Source of the DNA: Desulfurivibrionaceae bacterium
GTDB taxonomy: Bacteria > Desulfobacterota > Desulfobulbia > Desulfobulbales > UBA5123
DNA length: 46,179 nt
Reading direction: 5' to 3'
NCBI GenBank assembly: GCA_030145325.1
Contig: JAQYVW010000018.1
Location: forward strand, 1 to 46,179
A program made the position numbers and the translations under genes. Under the pieces are notes generated by a model that was not told where the DNA came from, searched no databases, and saw nothing but the letters and a program-made list of their open reading frames with translations. Shown piece after piece: positions 34,172-43,200 of the stretch; the first letter of the stretch is position 1, and each line of letters begins with the position of its first letter.

Positions 34172-35119
34172 ATGATGCCTTTGCACTTTCCAGCCATCGC
34201 CATTATCGGCCCCACCGGAGTGGGTAAAACCGCGCTGTCCCTGACCGTGGCGCAACGATTTGATTGTGAAATCATCTCGGTTGATTCCATGCAAGTCTAT
34301 CGCCACATGGATATCGGCACCGCCAAGGCCAGCCCGGCGGAACGGGCTTTGGTTCCGCACCACCTCCTTGATGTGGCCGACCCCACGGAGGAATATAGCG
34401 TTGCCCGTTACCTTGCTGATGTGGCCATGGCTGTTGATGGGATTCGGCAGCGGGGTAGGATGCCACTGCTGGTAGGGGGGACCGGCCTTTACCTGCGAGG
34501 GTTGAAAGAAGGGCTTTTTGAGATGGCGCCATGTGACGAATCCATCCGCCAGGGTCTGCAGGATCGACTACAGAAAGAAGGAGGCGAAGCTCTTTATCTT
34601 GAACTTGGCCGAATCGATCCACCAACGGCGACCAGGATTCACCCCAATGACACCTATCGCCTCCTACGAGGCCTTGAGATCTACCATTCCACCGGATTAA
34701 GCTGGTCTGAGCACTTGGCAAAGGGCCGACAAGCTGCCCTCTTACCGGAGATGTTGAAAATCGGCCTTACCTGGGAGCGGGAAAAGCTCTACCAACGGAT
34801 CAATCTCCGGGTGGGACAGATGGTCGAGGAAGGGGTGTTGGCTGAGGTGCAATCCCTTCTTGCTCAAGGTTACGGGCCAGAATTAAAATCCATGCAGGCC
34901 ATCGGCTACCGGCACATGGTTGAATTTCTGCGCGGCGACCATGACTGGCCTGAAACCCTGGAGTTATTGGCCCGCGACACCAGGCGTTACGCGAAGAGGC
35001 AATATACTTGGTTCCGGCGCGATAAGGCTATCCATTGGTTTGAGCCGGTTCAAAAAGAGGAAATCTGTAAATTGATCAGTGACTATCTCGCCAACCTCGA
35101 AGAGGCAGACAAATCATGA
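34172..35119 (+). CDS. miaA: tRNA dimethylallyltransferase
   Basis: This enzyme transfers a dimethylallyl group to A37 of tRNAs reading UNN codons, making i6A, which MiaB (39505-40842) then methylthiolates. The 315-residue product has the P-loop IIGPTGVGKTALS at the N-terminus, DSMQVYRHMDIGTAK next, and the C-terminal YAKRQYTWFRRD motif. ATGs at 34172 and 34175 are both possible. It is transcribed divergently from serC across 161 bases, and its end overlaps the phosphatidyltransferase start by four bases (ATGA), so the two genes are coupled. Confidence 0.97.
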   Translation: MMPLHFPAIAIIGPTGVGKTALSLTVAQRFDCEIISVDSMQVYRHMDIGTAKASPAERALVPHHLLDVADPTEEYSVARYLADVAMAVDGIRQRGRMPLLVGGTGLYLRGLKEGLFEMAPCDESIRQGLQDRLQKEGGEALYLELGRIDPPTATRIHPNDTYRLLRGLEIYHSTGLSWSEHLAKGRQAALLPEMLKIGLTWEREKLYQRINLRVGQMVEEGVLAEVQSLLAQGYGPELKSMQAIGYRHMVEFLRGDHDWPETLELLARDTRRYAKRQYTWFRRDKAIHWFEPVQKEEICKLISDYLANLEEADKS

Positions 35120-35673
35120 ATGTTGCCAATGGTATAACCTTGCTCCGGATTCTATTGATTCCGGTGCTGGTCATCTTCTTGATTGAGAATGAAGCGCGGT
35201 TCGCTTTCCTGGTCTTTATTGCTGCCGGGGTCAGTGACGGTCTGGACGGTTTTGTGGCCAGGGTTTTTAAACAGAAGACCCTGGTTGGCGCTTATTTGGA
35301 CCCCATTGCCGACAAGCTATTACTGAATACGGCCTTTGTGACCATGGCAGTGCTGGATATTCTGCCGGCCTGGTTAGCGGTGCTGGTGGTGAGTCGTGAT
35401 GTGATAATCGTTGCCGGTATCGGCGTCTTACGACTCTTTGAACGCCCCCTTGAGATTCGGCCCAGTATGATCAGTAAAACCACCACCTGCCTGCAGATCT
35501 GCTTGGTGGGAGTTTTTCTTGGCCACCAGTATTTTCCTATCCTAGTGGAATTTGACCAACCCTTGATTTATTTGACCGCCATCTTTACTCTGCTCTCAGG
35601 ACTCCATTATGTAGCGGTTGGTTTTCGGGTTCTTGTTGAACACACTGAGCCCCACAGCCCAAGTGGCAAATAA
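35116..35673 (+). CDS. CDP-alcohol phosphatidyltransferase (PgsA-like)
   Basis: This inner-membrane phospholipid-synthesis enzyme has 185 residues. The CDP-alcohol signature is complete: DGLDGFVAR, then G, then DPIAD with the last two Asp. Several hydrophobic segments cover the rest. The length and the N-terminal NVANGITLLRILLIPVLVI fit phosphatidylglycerophosphate synthase, which acts on CDP-diacylglycerol and glycerol 3-phosphate. Cardiolipin or other CDP-alcohol transferases share the signature, so the substrate is inferred. It overlaps miaA by four bases and is followed by recJ after about 50 bases. Confidence 0.88.
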   Translation: MNVANGITLLRILLIPVLVIFLIENEARFAFLVFIAAGVSDGLDGFVARVFKQKTLVGAYLDPIADKLLLNTAFVTMAVLDILPAWLAVLVVSRDVIIVAGIGVLRLFERPLEIRPSMISKTTTCLQICLVGVFLGHQYFPILVEFDQPLIYLTAIFTLLSGLHYVAVGFRVLVEHTEPHSPSGK

Positions 35674-35726
35674 CTACCCAAAAGCGGCAAGATAAAGATC
35701 ATTCCAAGTTTAAATCTAGAAAATCC

Positions 35727-37466
35727 GTGACTAAAAAAATTCAAAAAGAATGGCGCTATCGCCCTGCTGAAAACCCTGGTCTGGCCGCAAAACTGGCCAC
35801 AAGTCTCGGGATGCCTGAGGTTATCGGCTCCTTGCTTCTGCAACGGGGCATCGATTCCCACGCCGCAGCCAAGTCATTTCTCTGGCCGACTTTAGCCGAA
35901 TTACCGTCACCTCTCTTGATGAAAGGGATGGACAAAGCGGTTCAGATTCTCGGTGAAGCGATTTGTGAGCAACGGCAGATTATCATCTACGGTGATTATG
36001 ATGTTGACGGGGTCACCGGGATGGCGGTTCTGGCCTTGTTCTTGAAAGATTTGGGGGTAAGCTGCCACTGTTGCCAGCCGCATCGACTTCAGAACGGATA
36101 TGGTTTCAGCGCGGATCTCATTAAGAATGCGACGAAAGATGCAGTTCTGGTTACGGTTGATTGCGGGATCAGTGATGTGGCTGAGGTCGCTCGCGCCAAG
36201 GAGTTGGGGTTGTCGGTAATCGTTACCGACCACCATCAACCGCCCAGCGAATTACCCGCTGCCGACGCTATTCTCAATCCAATCCAGCCAGGCTGTGAGT
36301 TTCCCTACAAGCATCTGGCCGGGGTAGGGGTGGCTTTTTATCTAGCCATGGGGCTGCGGGGTCACCTGATGAAGAAGAATTTCTTCAAAGAAGACTGCTC
36401 AGCGCCTAATTTAAAGTCTTTTCTCGATCTGGTAGCCATCGGCACCATTTGTGACATGACGCCGCTGACCGGAGCGAACCGGATCATGACCATTGCTGGG
36501 CTTGAGATCCTTGCCTCTAATAAACGACCGGGATTGCAATACCTTTTGCAGATTGCGGGTATATCCGGGCACCATGTCTCCGCCGAAGATATCGGCTACC
36601 GGGTTGGGCCGCGCCTTAATGCGCCGGGGCGACTTGGTGATGCTGGTCTAGCCCTTAAACTCCTGATGAGCGAGGACGCCATCGAGGCCAAGGAACTGGC
36701 TCAAATGGTTGACGGAATCAACCAGGAAAGGCAGGAGCTTGTTAGGCTGGTTGCCGAGGAGGCCAAGGGAAGGGCGGCCAAACTGGTTGAATCCGGCGCT
36801 AATTCATTGGTTTTACATGGAAAAGATTGGCATGGAGGGGTTGTTGGGATCGTTTCCTCGCGACTGGTGGGTGATTTTCATCGACCAACCATTCTTCTTA
36901 CCTATAACAAAAAAGGACTTCTGAAGGGCTCAGGGCGTTCGATACCTGGCTTTGATCTGCACCAAGCCCTTACAGACTGTGCTGAGTTACTGGAAAGTTA
37001 CGGCGGACACACCGCAGCGGTGGGTTTGTCGCTCCAGCCGAAAAATCTGGATAATTTCATTGCCAGGTTTGAAGAAATAGTGTCCCGGCGCCTGGATAAG
37101 GAGGCGCTACAGCCATTATTATGGATTGATCAAGTTGTCAGTGGCAAAGAATTGAACCACGAGGGCTTCGTAAAAGGGTATCAAAGACTGGCGCCGTTTG
37201 GGATGGGTAATCCAGCCCCGGTGTTTGCGCCAGCCGCTGAGATACTTCTTGGTAATGCCAAAGTGGTTGGAGGTGACCATTTGAAATTTACCGCCACCTT
37301 CAGTGGTGTCAACTGGAGTGGGATTGGTTTCGGTTTTGGTGGTTTTCTTGCCAAGACCGAAGGACGTTCAGCGCTTCCTGCTTTCACTGTTCAGCAAAAT
37401 TTCTTCCGAGGCCGCGAGGAATGGCAACTGAACGTGGTTGACATTTTGCCACCCACAAGTACCTGA
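35727..37466 (+). CDS. recJ: Single-stranded-DNA-specific exonuclease RecJ
   Basis: This 5'-3' single-strand exonuclease acts in recombination and mismatch or base-excision repair. The 579-residue length matches E. coli RecJ. The DHH-family metal motifs are present in order: IIIYGDYDVDGVTG, VTVDCGISD, VIVTDHHQP and later FLDLVAIGTICDMTPL. The DHHA1 part includes GRSIPGFDLHQAL and SYGGHTAAVG. The start is GTG 35727, with no strong ribosome-binding site, so some translational coupling to the upstream gene is likely. It ends the miaA-phosphatidyltransferase-recJ cluster. Confidence 0.96.
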   Translation: MTKKIQKEWRYRPAENPGLAAKLATSLGMPEVIGSLLLQRGIDSHAAAKSFLWPTLAELPSPLLMKGMDKAVQILGEAICEQRQIIIYGDYDVDGVTGMAVLALFLKDLGVSCHCCQPHRLQNGYGFSADLIKNATKDAVLVTVDCGISDVAEVARAKELGLSVIVTDHHQPPSELPAADAILNPIQPGCEFPYKHLAGVGVAFYLAMGLRGHLMKKNFFKEDCSAPNLKSFLDLVAIGTICDMTPLTGANRIMTIAGLEILASNKRPGLQYLLQIAGISGHHVSAEDIGYRVGPRLNAPGRLGDAGLALKLLMSEDAIEAKELAQMVDGINQERQELVRLVAEEAKGRAAKLVESGANSLVLHGKDWHGGVVGIVSSRLVGDFHRPTILLTYNKKGLLKGSGRSIPGFDLHQALTDCAELLESYGGHTAAVGLSLQPKNLDNFIARFEEIVSRRLDKEALQPLLWIDQVVSGKELNHEGFVKGYQRLAPFGMGNPAPVFAPAAEILLGNAKVVGGDHLKFTATFSGVNWSGIGFGFGGFLAKTEGRSALPAFTVQQNFFRGREEWQLNVVDILPPTST

Positions 37467-37483
37467 TTTAATTATATTAAACA

Positions 37484-37518
37484 AAACTATACATAATATA
37501 CATTATGCGACATAGTTT
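37484..37518. promoter_or_regulatory. Nested AT-rich palindrome upstream of purB
   Basis: AAACTAT (37484-37490) and ATAGTTT (37512-37518) enclose CATAAT (37492-37497) and ATTATG (37502-37507), forming a nested dyad. It lies 112 bases before the purB ATG in the 163-base gap after recJ. It could be an operator or part of the promoter. It does not resemble the enterobacterial PurR box. A GCCC/GGGC hairpin follows at about 37569-37587. Confidence 0.4.
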
Positions 37519-37629
37519 AAATATGTCTGGGCGGTTGTGCTTTCGCCCCCCACTTGGTAAAAGGAATTGCCCTTGGCTTATTTGGGCACTGACAAATAAA
37601 AAACACTCAGGAACGCAGGGAGAAAAATA

Positions 37630-39075
37630 ATGAATCGTGACATCTATCAGGAACCACTCGTTAGTCGTTATACCAGTCGTGAGATGCAGGAACTCTTTTC
37701 AGAACGCACCAAGTTTGAAACCTGGCGGCGCTGCTGGATCGCCCTGGCCGAGGCTCAACATGAGCTTGGCCTTAATGATCTAGTAACCACTGAAATGATC
37801 GAGGAAATGAAAGCGCACGCCACTGATATTGACTTCGATGTCGCCGCCGCCAAAGAGAAAGAGATTCGCCACGATGTCATGGCCCATGTCTATGAATTTG
37901 GGCGCAAATGTCCCACCGCTGAGCCCATCATCCATCTCGGCGCCACCTCTCAATTTGTGGGCTGCAACACCGACCTTCTTATTCAAAAGCAAGCCTTGGC
38001 CTTGATTAAGAAGTCGCTGGTTAACGTCATCAACAACCTGGCTGGGTTTTGTCGTGAACACAAGGGGTTACCTACCCTTGGCTACACTCATTACCAGCCT
38101 GCCCAGCCCACCACGGTGGGCAAACGTCATACCCTCTATATCCAGGATCTGCTCATGGATCTGGATTACATTGAGGCCTTGGAAAAGCAGGTTAAGGCCC
38201 GTGGCGCCAAGGGTACCGTGGGCACCCAGGCCACCTTCATTGAGCTCTTCCATGGTGACCATGACAAGGTTAGAAAACTTGACCAACTGGTGGCCACGAA
38301 ACTTGGCTTCGATGACCTTTTCGACGTAACTGGGCAGACATACACTCGGAAGCTAGATATGAAAACAGGGGAAACGCTGGCCGGAATCGGTTCATCGGCG
38401 CACAAGTTTGCCGTTGACCTGCGGCTGCTTTCCAACCTTAAGGTACAGGAAGAGCCATTTGCCAGTAAGCAGGTTGGCTCCTCGGCCATGGCCTATAAAC
38501 GGAACCCCATGCGTTCTGAGCGAATGACCGGTCTTTCCCGCAAACTTATGGGGTTGGCCGCAGACTTCGGGGCCACCTATGCCAACCAATGGTTCGAGCG
38601 CACCTTGGATGACTCTGCCATCCGCCGGATGGACATCCCCCAGGCCTTCCTGCTTGCAGATGGCATCTTAAAACTCTACCTTAACATCACCAGCGGAATG
38701 GTTGTTTTTCCGAAACAAATTGGCCGTTACCTACGTCAGGAACTGCCCTTCATGGCCACCGAGAAGATCCTCATGGAAGCGGTTGAATTGGGCAAGAGTC
38801 GCCAGGAGATGCATGAGGTGGTTCGTGATCATTCCGTGGCTGCCGGCAAGGTGGTTAAAGAGGATGGCCTTGATAACGACCTTCTCCAACGTTTGGCCGA
38901 CGATGAGCGGATGCCCTTCTCCCTTGCTGAACTCAATGATTTGGTTGGCGACGGCAGTCAATTCACCGGTCGGGCCGAGCAACAGACCGAAGAGTATTTG
39001 GACGAAAAGGTTCTCCCTCGCCTTGCCGGTTACAAAGAGCTGGTGGGTGAGATGGACAGCGCTCTCTCGGTATAA
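37630..39075 (+). CDS. purB: Adenylosuccinate lyase
   Basis: This enzyme cleaves succinyl-AICAR and adenylosuccinate in purine synthesis, releasing fumarate. The 481-residue product has the fumarase/aspartase superfamily signature GSSAMAYKRNPMRSE, and the His-bearing TSQFVGCNTD and TLGYTHYQPAQPTTVGKR segments. AGGGAGA (37617-37623) is six bases from the ATG. It is monocistronic, with a palindrome upstream and a strong terminator downstream. The longer form, with an extra C-terminal part compared with the Bacillus enzyme, is normal for one PurB branch. Confidence 0.96.
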   Translation: MNRDIYQEPLVSRYTSREMQELFSERTKFETWRRCWIALAEAQHELGLNDLVTTEMIEEMKAHATDIDFDVAAAKEKEIRHDVMAHVYEFGRKCPTAEPIIHLGATSQFVGCNTDLLIQKQALALIKKSLVNVINNLAGFCREHKGLPTLGYTHYQPAQPTTVGKRHTLYIQDLLMDLDYIEALEKQVKARGAKGTVGTQATFIELFHGDHDKVRKLDQLVATKLGFDDLFDVTGQTYTRKLDMKTGETLAGIGSSAHKFAVDLRLLSNLKVQEEPFASKQVGSSAMAYKRNPMRSERMTGLSRKLMGLAADFGATYANQWFERTLDDSAIRRMDIPQAFLLADGILKLYLNITSGMVVFPKQIGRYLRQELPFMATEKILMEAVELGKSRQEMHEVVRDHSVAAGKVVKEDGLDNDLLQRLADDERMPFSLAELNDLVGDGSQFTGRAEQQTEEYLDEKVLPRLAGYKELVGEMDSALSV

Positions 39076-39102
39076 GTTGACGTTCTTGGCTCATTTTGCC
39101 AT

Positions 39103-39137
39103 GGGGAGTGCGCGCATGATTGCCACTCCCCTTTTTT
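39103..39137 (+). terminator. Intrinsic terminator of purB
   Basis: GGGGAGTG (39103-39110) and CACTCCCC (39124-39131) form a perfect eight-base-pair stem followed by six T (39132-39137), 28 bases after the purB stop. Confidence 0.95.
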
Positions 39138-39195
39138 GTTGATCCCCACTACCTTGAGTTCTGGCGATCTCCTTTCTTGAACAGCGAGATGGTTT

Positions 39196-39426
39196 GTGGT
39201 AAAAATGACTGAATTTGCGCGATTACCGTTACGAATGGCCCCGGATCGTATTCACTTCCTGAAGTTTATCCTTGAAGGCTACGACAACCTGGCCATGCAG
39301 TCCACCGTGGATGCCCGCCAGGGGATGGTGGAGATTCGTTATCCGTTGGCCATGGAGAAAGAGGTTTTGGCAGTGCTTGACAGCCTATCCCCTGCCCTGG
39401 GCGAGCCCCCTGCCGCCTTGGACTAG
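39196..39426 (+). CDS. DUF4911 domain small protein
   Basis: This small soluble protein has up to 76 residues. The stretch FLKFILEGYDNLAMQSTVD followed by GMVEIRYP matches DUF4911, a short family frequent in Desulfobacterota and relatives and of unknown function. The frame opens at GTG 39196; an in-frame ATG at 39205 is equally possible, since neither has a clear ribosome-binding site. It lies between the purB terminator and miaB (78-base gap), and DUF4911 genes are often next to miaB-like genes. A role in tRNA modification would be pure association. Confidence 0.75.
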   Translation: MVKMTEFARLPLRMAPDRIHFLKFILEGYDNLAMQSTVDARQGMVEIRYPLAMEKEVLAVLDSLSPALGEPPAALD

Positions 39427-39504
39427 CATCACTTTTAGCGCCTAGCTGCTTGTATTTCCGTAGCTATTAAACTTTCAACATCTATATCAAAAACCGGATA
39501 ACTG

Positions 39505-40842
39505 ATGCATCCAGAAAGACTCGCATATATAGAAACCTTCGGCTGCCAGATGAACGAGCGTGACTCGGAGATCATGGCTCAGCTCCTCGCCCAAGAGGCT
39601 TATGCCCGCACCACCGACCTCAAACAGGCCGACGTTGTGGTGGTCAACACCTGCTCCATCCGCGACAAGGCCGAACAGAAAGTCTACAGTCTGATGGGAC
39701 GGGTACGGATGCTGAAAGAGGAGAAGCCCGCTCTGGTGGTGGCCATAACCGGATGCGTGGCCCAGCAAGAAGGGAAAAAACTCATCGACCGGATGCCCTT
39801 TGTGGATCTGGTGGTGGGGCCCCAGCATATCTATGAACTACCAGATTTGGTAGTTAAGGCCGCAGCCGGTCAGAGGGTGGCTGTTGAGCAGTCAAATGCC
39901 TTTGTCATCCCCCCTTTCCTACCAGCCATGGAGAGTGGATCGACCTACCGGCGGTTCGTCACCATCATGCAGGGTTGTAACAACTTCTGTACTTACTGCG
40001 TGGTGCCGTTCACCCGAGGACGAGAGGTTAGCCGCAGCCTGGATGATATCCTGGCCGAGGTCAATCACTTGGCTAAAAACGGGATCAAGGAGGTGACCCT
40101 GATTGGTCAGAACGTCAACTCATACGGTCTTGATCATGATCAGGCCACCCGGAAGACCTTTCCGGAGTTGTTGCGGGCAGTGGCCACGATTGATGGCATC
40201 ACCCGCCTTCGCTTCACCACCTCCAACCCCAAGGATCTCTCTCAGGAGTTGATGGATTGCTTTGCCGATTTGCCCAAGCTCTGCGGTCATTTCCATCTAC
40301 CGGTGCAGTCGGGATCCAATAACATCCTGAAAAGGATGAACCGCAAGTATACCATTGAAACCTACCTGGATAAGGTTGATGGGCTACGTAAGGCACGCCC
40401 GGATATTGCCCTTACCACCGATATCATCGTCGGCTTCCCCGGTGAAAGTGAGGAGGATTTTGAGGCCACCATGGATTTGGTGGAGACGGTTCGCTACCAC
40501 GCGGCTTTTTCGTTCAAATACTCAGACCGTCCCCACACCAAATCCGCTGATTTCCCGGATAAGGTGGCCGAGGAGGTGAAGAAGGAGCGGTTGGCTCGAT
40601 TGCAAAAACGGCTGCAGGAGATTTTCGATGAACGTAACCGCGAGTACGAGGGGCAAGATCTGGAGGTGATGGTGGAAAGTACCGGCCGCAACAAGGAGAA
40701 CCAGTGGACCGGTCGCGCCAGCGCCAACCATGTGGTAAACTTTACCGGCGAAGGAACCTTTGTCCAAGGCCAACTGGTCAAAGTACACATCGACCACGCC
40801 TGCAGCCATTCATTACGCGGGCGATTGATTGGTGTAACTTGA
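39505..40842 (+). CDS. miaB: tRNA-2-methylthio-N6-dimethylallyladenosine synthase
   Basis: This radical SAM methylthiotransferase converts i6A37, made by MiaA, to ms2i6A37. The 445-residue protein has the N-terminal MTTase cluster ligands C14, C50 and C84, the radical SAM motif GCNNFCTYC (C158, C162, C165), and a C-terminal TRAM domain (about 378-443). The sequence ETFGCQMNERDSE near the start distinguishes MiaB from RimO. miaA lies 5 kb upstream on the same strand. A structured repeat element follows within four bases of its stop. Confidence 0.96.
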   Translation: MHPERLAYIETFGCQMNERDSEIMAQLLAQEAYARTTDLKQADVVVVNTCSIRDKAEQKVYSLMGRVRMLKEEKPALVVAITGCVAQQEGKKLIDRMPFVDLVVGPQHIYELPDLVVKAAAGQRVAVEQSNAFVIPPFLPAMESGSTYRRFVTIMQGCNNFCTYCVVPFTRGREVSRSLDDILAEVNHLAKNGIKEVTLIGQNVNSYGLDHDQATRKTFPELLRAVATIDGITRLRFTTSNPKDLSQELMDCFADLPKLCGHFHLPVQSGSNNILKRMNRKYTIETYLDKVDGLRKARPDIALTTDIIVGFPGESEEDFEATMDLVETVRYHAAFSFKYSDRPHTKSADFPDKVAEEVKKERLARLQKRLQEIFDERNREYEGQDLEVMVESTGRNKENQWTGRASANHVVNFTGEGTFVQGQLVKVHIDHACSHSLRGRLIGVT

Positions 40843-40845
40843 GGT

Positions 40846-40985
40846 AACTACTGCGCACAGGGTACCAAATTTGCTGCGTTAGCGCCCTGCTCACCTACCG
40901 ATGTATCCGGGTGGGCCACCTATTCACGGGATGATACCTCGAAGGTCTCGAGGAAATAAGATTGCGACCCTGTGAGTAGTTACAA
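40846..40985. repeat. 140-nt element with long inverted-repeat ends
   Basis: The left end GTAACTACTGCGCACAGGGT (40846-40865) and the right end ACCCTGTGAGTAGTTAC (40969-40985) are complementary, except for a three-base GCG bulge on the left. The interior carries more dyads: GGTACC beside the left end, GGTGGGCCACC near 40912, and CTCGA/TCGAG near 40940. The whole could fold into one long branched hairpin. It contains no reading frame of note. It resembles a dispersed palindromic repeat or a small non-autonomous transposable element. Confidence 0.65.
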
Positions 40986-41023
40986 ATTTAGTACCATTAA
41001 CAACTTAAAGAGGCAGCACCAAG

Positions 41024-41674
41024 ATGATTGATCTGCATACCCACTCCCTCTTCAGCGATGGCGAACTGGTTCCAGCCGAACACTTGCGCCGGGTGGAAGT
41101 CCTTGACTATCAAGCCATCGCCATCACCGATCACGCCGATTCCTCCAACCTGGATTGGATCATCCCCCGGATTGTCAAAGTGGCAGCCGATCTTAATCGG
41201 CATTCGAAAACCCAGTTAATCCCCGGCATTGAACTCACCCATGTGCCACCGGAGATGTTTGCGGAACTGGTTACCGAGGCGCGAGAACTTGGGGCCAAGG
41301 TGGTAGTTGGGCATGGTGAAACCGTTACTGAGCCGGTCAAGCCCGGCACCAACCGGGCAGCACTGCTGGCCGGAGTTGATATCCTCGCTCACCCAGGTTT
41401 TATTAGCAAGGAAGATGCCGAGCTTGCCGCCGAACGCGGCATCTTCCTTGAACTTTCCGGTCGCAAAGGCCACTCAATCACCAACGGTCACGTTGCCAAA
41501 ATGGCAGAGGCTGCGGGCGCCATGCTCTGTGTAGATGCCGACGCCCATGGCCCCGGCGATTTCCTCACCGCCGAGATGGCCAAAACCGTCGCTCTTGGCG
41601 CGGGTCTTTCCATGGAAGCATACATAACTCTTCGGAAGAATATGGCCGCTTTTGTAGACAGGATTAACTCATGA
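41024..41674 (+). CDS. PHP-domain metal-dependent phosphoesterase, HisK-like
   Basis: This PHP-family hydrolase has 216 residues. Metal-binding motifs are visible: DLHTHSLFSDG at the N-terminus, AIAITDHADSSN next, PGIELTHVP, and the later VVGHGETVTEPV, ILAHPGFIS and DADAHGPGDF. The family includes histidinol phosphatases and nucleases or phosphoesterases of RNA and nucleotide metabolism. The size and a single PHP domain give no substrate. It follows miaB after the 140-base repeat element. No histidine gene is present, so hisK is not assigned. Confidence 0.85.
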   Translation: MIDLHTHSLFSDGELVPAEHLRRVEVLDYQAIAITDHADSSNLDWIIPRIVKVAADLNRHSKTQLIPGIELTHVPPEMFAELVTEARELGAKVVVGHGETVTEPVKPGTNRAALLAGVDILAHPGFISKEDAELAAERGIFLELSGRKGHSITNGHVAKMAEAAGAMLCVDADAHGPGDFLTAEMAKTVALGAGLSMEAYITLRKNMAAFVDRINS

Positions 41675-41906
41675 TATATTAATTCCTCGCAAGCATTACC
41701 CCCTCTCTCAATTTCCCGACCTCACCTAAACCGAAGGCCATTCGGTCCTCACACCAGAATCCTTATTACCATATGTGAAAATACAGGTTCGCCCTTATGG
41801 CAATAAAGGTAATACCGGGTGTATGATATTAACTACGAGGAGTAAGCGTTTAGCTTATTTGCCTGACGCTGAGTTGGTATCGTGGTTGACAGAAAGAGGT
41901 ATAATC

Positions 41907-42218
41907 ATGGAACGATTGAATTGCTGGGAAGTAAAACAATGTGGGCGCGGACCTAACGATAACTCGCAGCCGGTATGTCCTGCCGCGAGTCCCGGTAAGT
42001 TCGACGGGATAAATAAAGGCACCTATGCAGGCCGATTCTGCTGGGCTGTTGCCGGAACTTTTTGCAAAGGATACGAGTCACAAGGAGCATTCGCAGAAAA
42101 ATTCCGTAACTGCCTCGCCTGCAATTTTTTGCAGCAGGTTGACATTGAGGAAGGGAGATTCTTGATTCTCACCCCTTACGAAGTGGAGCCAGACTCTCTT
42201 GAGACGAATTATAAGTAA
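41907..42218 (+). CDS. Two-CW domain, cysteine-rich small protein
   Basis: This 103-residue Cys-rich soluble protein starts with NCWEVKQCGRG and contains FCWAVAGTFCKG and NCLACNFL. The repeated Cys-Trp pairs define the two-CW domain family, common in anaerobes and often appended to signalling or chemotaxis-like proteins. The role may be metal or Fe-S binding, but it is not established. ATG 41907 is chosen because GAGG in AGAAAGAGGT (41891-41900) lies seven bases upstream; the longer open frame back to 41775 is not needed. No clear partner adjoins it; nifS/thyA genes converge from the right. Confidence 0.75.
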   Translation: MERLNCWEVKQCGRGPNDNSQPVCPAASPGKFDGINKGTYAGRFCWAVAGTFCKGYESQGAFAEKFRNCLACNFLQQVDIEEGRFLILTPYEVEPDSLETNYK

Positions 42219-42266
42219 AAAAAACCCTGTTGTTGACGAACTGTTTCGGTGAAGCTGTTTACCACC

Positions 42267-43130
42267 CTACACTGCCACCTCAAACTTAATCCCTGGCGCA
42301 GGGTTATAGTTTTCCAGAGTAAAATCCTCAAAACGCAACTCATCCAGTGGCTTATCGGCGATTATCACCTGCGGAAGTTTCTGCGGTGTTCGCTCAAGCT
42401 GTTTATTTAGCCCTTCGACGTGGTTCTCATAAATGTGGGCATCAATGATGGTATGGGCAAAATGACCAGGCTCGTAGCCAGTTTCCTTGGCCAGGATTGT
42501 TGTCAGCAACGAGTAGCAAGCGAGATTAAACGGAATCCCCAGAGCTATATCCCCAGATCGTTGGGTGAGATGACAATTCAATTTCCCATCACTGACGTTG
42601 AAACAAAATGAGTAATGACAGGGTGGCAATCTGCTTTCTGCGGCATTACCGGGGTGCCATGCCGAAACAACCAACCTCCGACGGTTGGGGGTGGCAGGAT
42701 TAATCTTAATCTCTTTTAAGATATCAATTATATACTGGATTTGGTCAAAGACCGGCTGGCCAGTCTCCTTGTCCTCCGAAACCCATTTCTTCCCCCAATT
42801 TTCGCCATCAATGCCCGAAGTCGGCACTGGGTATCTCCGCCAGAATCTGCCATAGGCGGTTTCCAGCCTACCTTCCTCATCCGCCCAGTCATCCCAGATG
42901 GAAGTAACTTTCTTGAGATTCTTGATATGGCTTTCACCTGACAGATACCAAAGAAGTTCATGTACTAGGGCATTAAAATTAACTTTTTTGGTGGTTAAGA
43001 GGGGGTAACCTTCCTGAATATTCACCTGGTAATGATAAGAAAAACAGCTGATAGTCGAGACACCAGTCCGGTTTTCCCTGGAAGTTCCGTTGTTCAAAAC
43101 ATATTGAACCAGGTCTAAATATTCCTTCAC
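42267..43130 (-). CDS. thyA: Thymidylate synthase
   Basis: This enzyme converts dUMP to dTMP with methylene-tetrahydrofolate. The 287-residue product contains the catalytic Cys C171 in LPPCHYSF, the folate and dUMP segments QRSGDIALGIPFN and HIYENH, and the N-terminus MKEYLDL shared with E. coli ThyA. GTG 43130 is preferred to TTG 43136, because GGAGGAG lies six bases from the GTG but directly abuts the TTG. It is 70 bases downstream of nifS on the same strand. No dihydrofolate reductase gene is near. Confidence 0.96.
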   Translation of the reverse strand: MKEYLDLVQYVLNNGTSRENRTGVSTISCFSYHYQVNIQEGYPLLTTKKVNFNALVHELLWYLSGESHIKNLKKVTSIWDDWADEEGRLETAYGRFWRRYPVPTSGIDGENWGKKWVSEDKETGQPVFDQIQYIIDILKEIKINPATPNRRRLVVSAWHPGNAAESRLPPCHYSFCFNVSDGKLNCHLTQRSGDIALGIPFNLACYSLLTTILAKETGYEPGHFAHTIIDAHIYENHVEGLNKQLERTPQKLPQVIIADKPLDELRFEDFTLENYNPAPGIKFEVAV

Positions 43131-43200
43131 GCTCAACTCCTCCCCAATACTTGATATGCTGCTGGCTATTTCTCAGAACACCCTGCCGTGGATCTGACGG

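Noticed and set aside
41888-41906. TTGACA and TATAAT close together before the two-CW gene
   Set aside because: Only eight bases separate them, far too few for a sigma70 promoter, and the second overlaps the translation initiation region.
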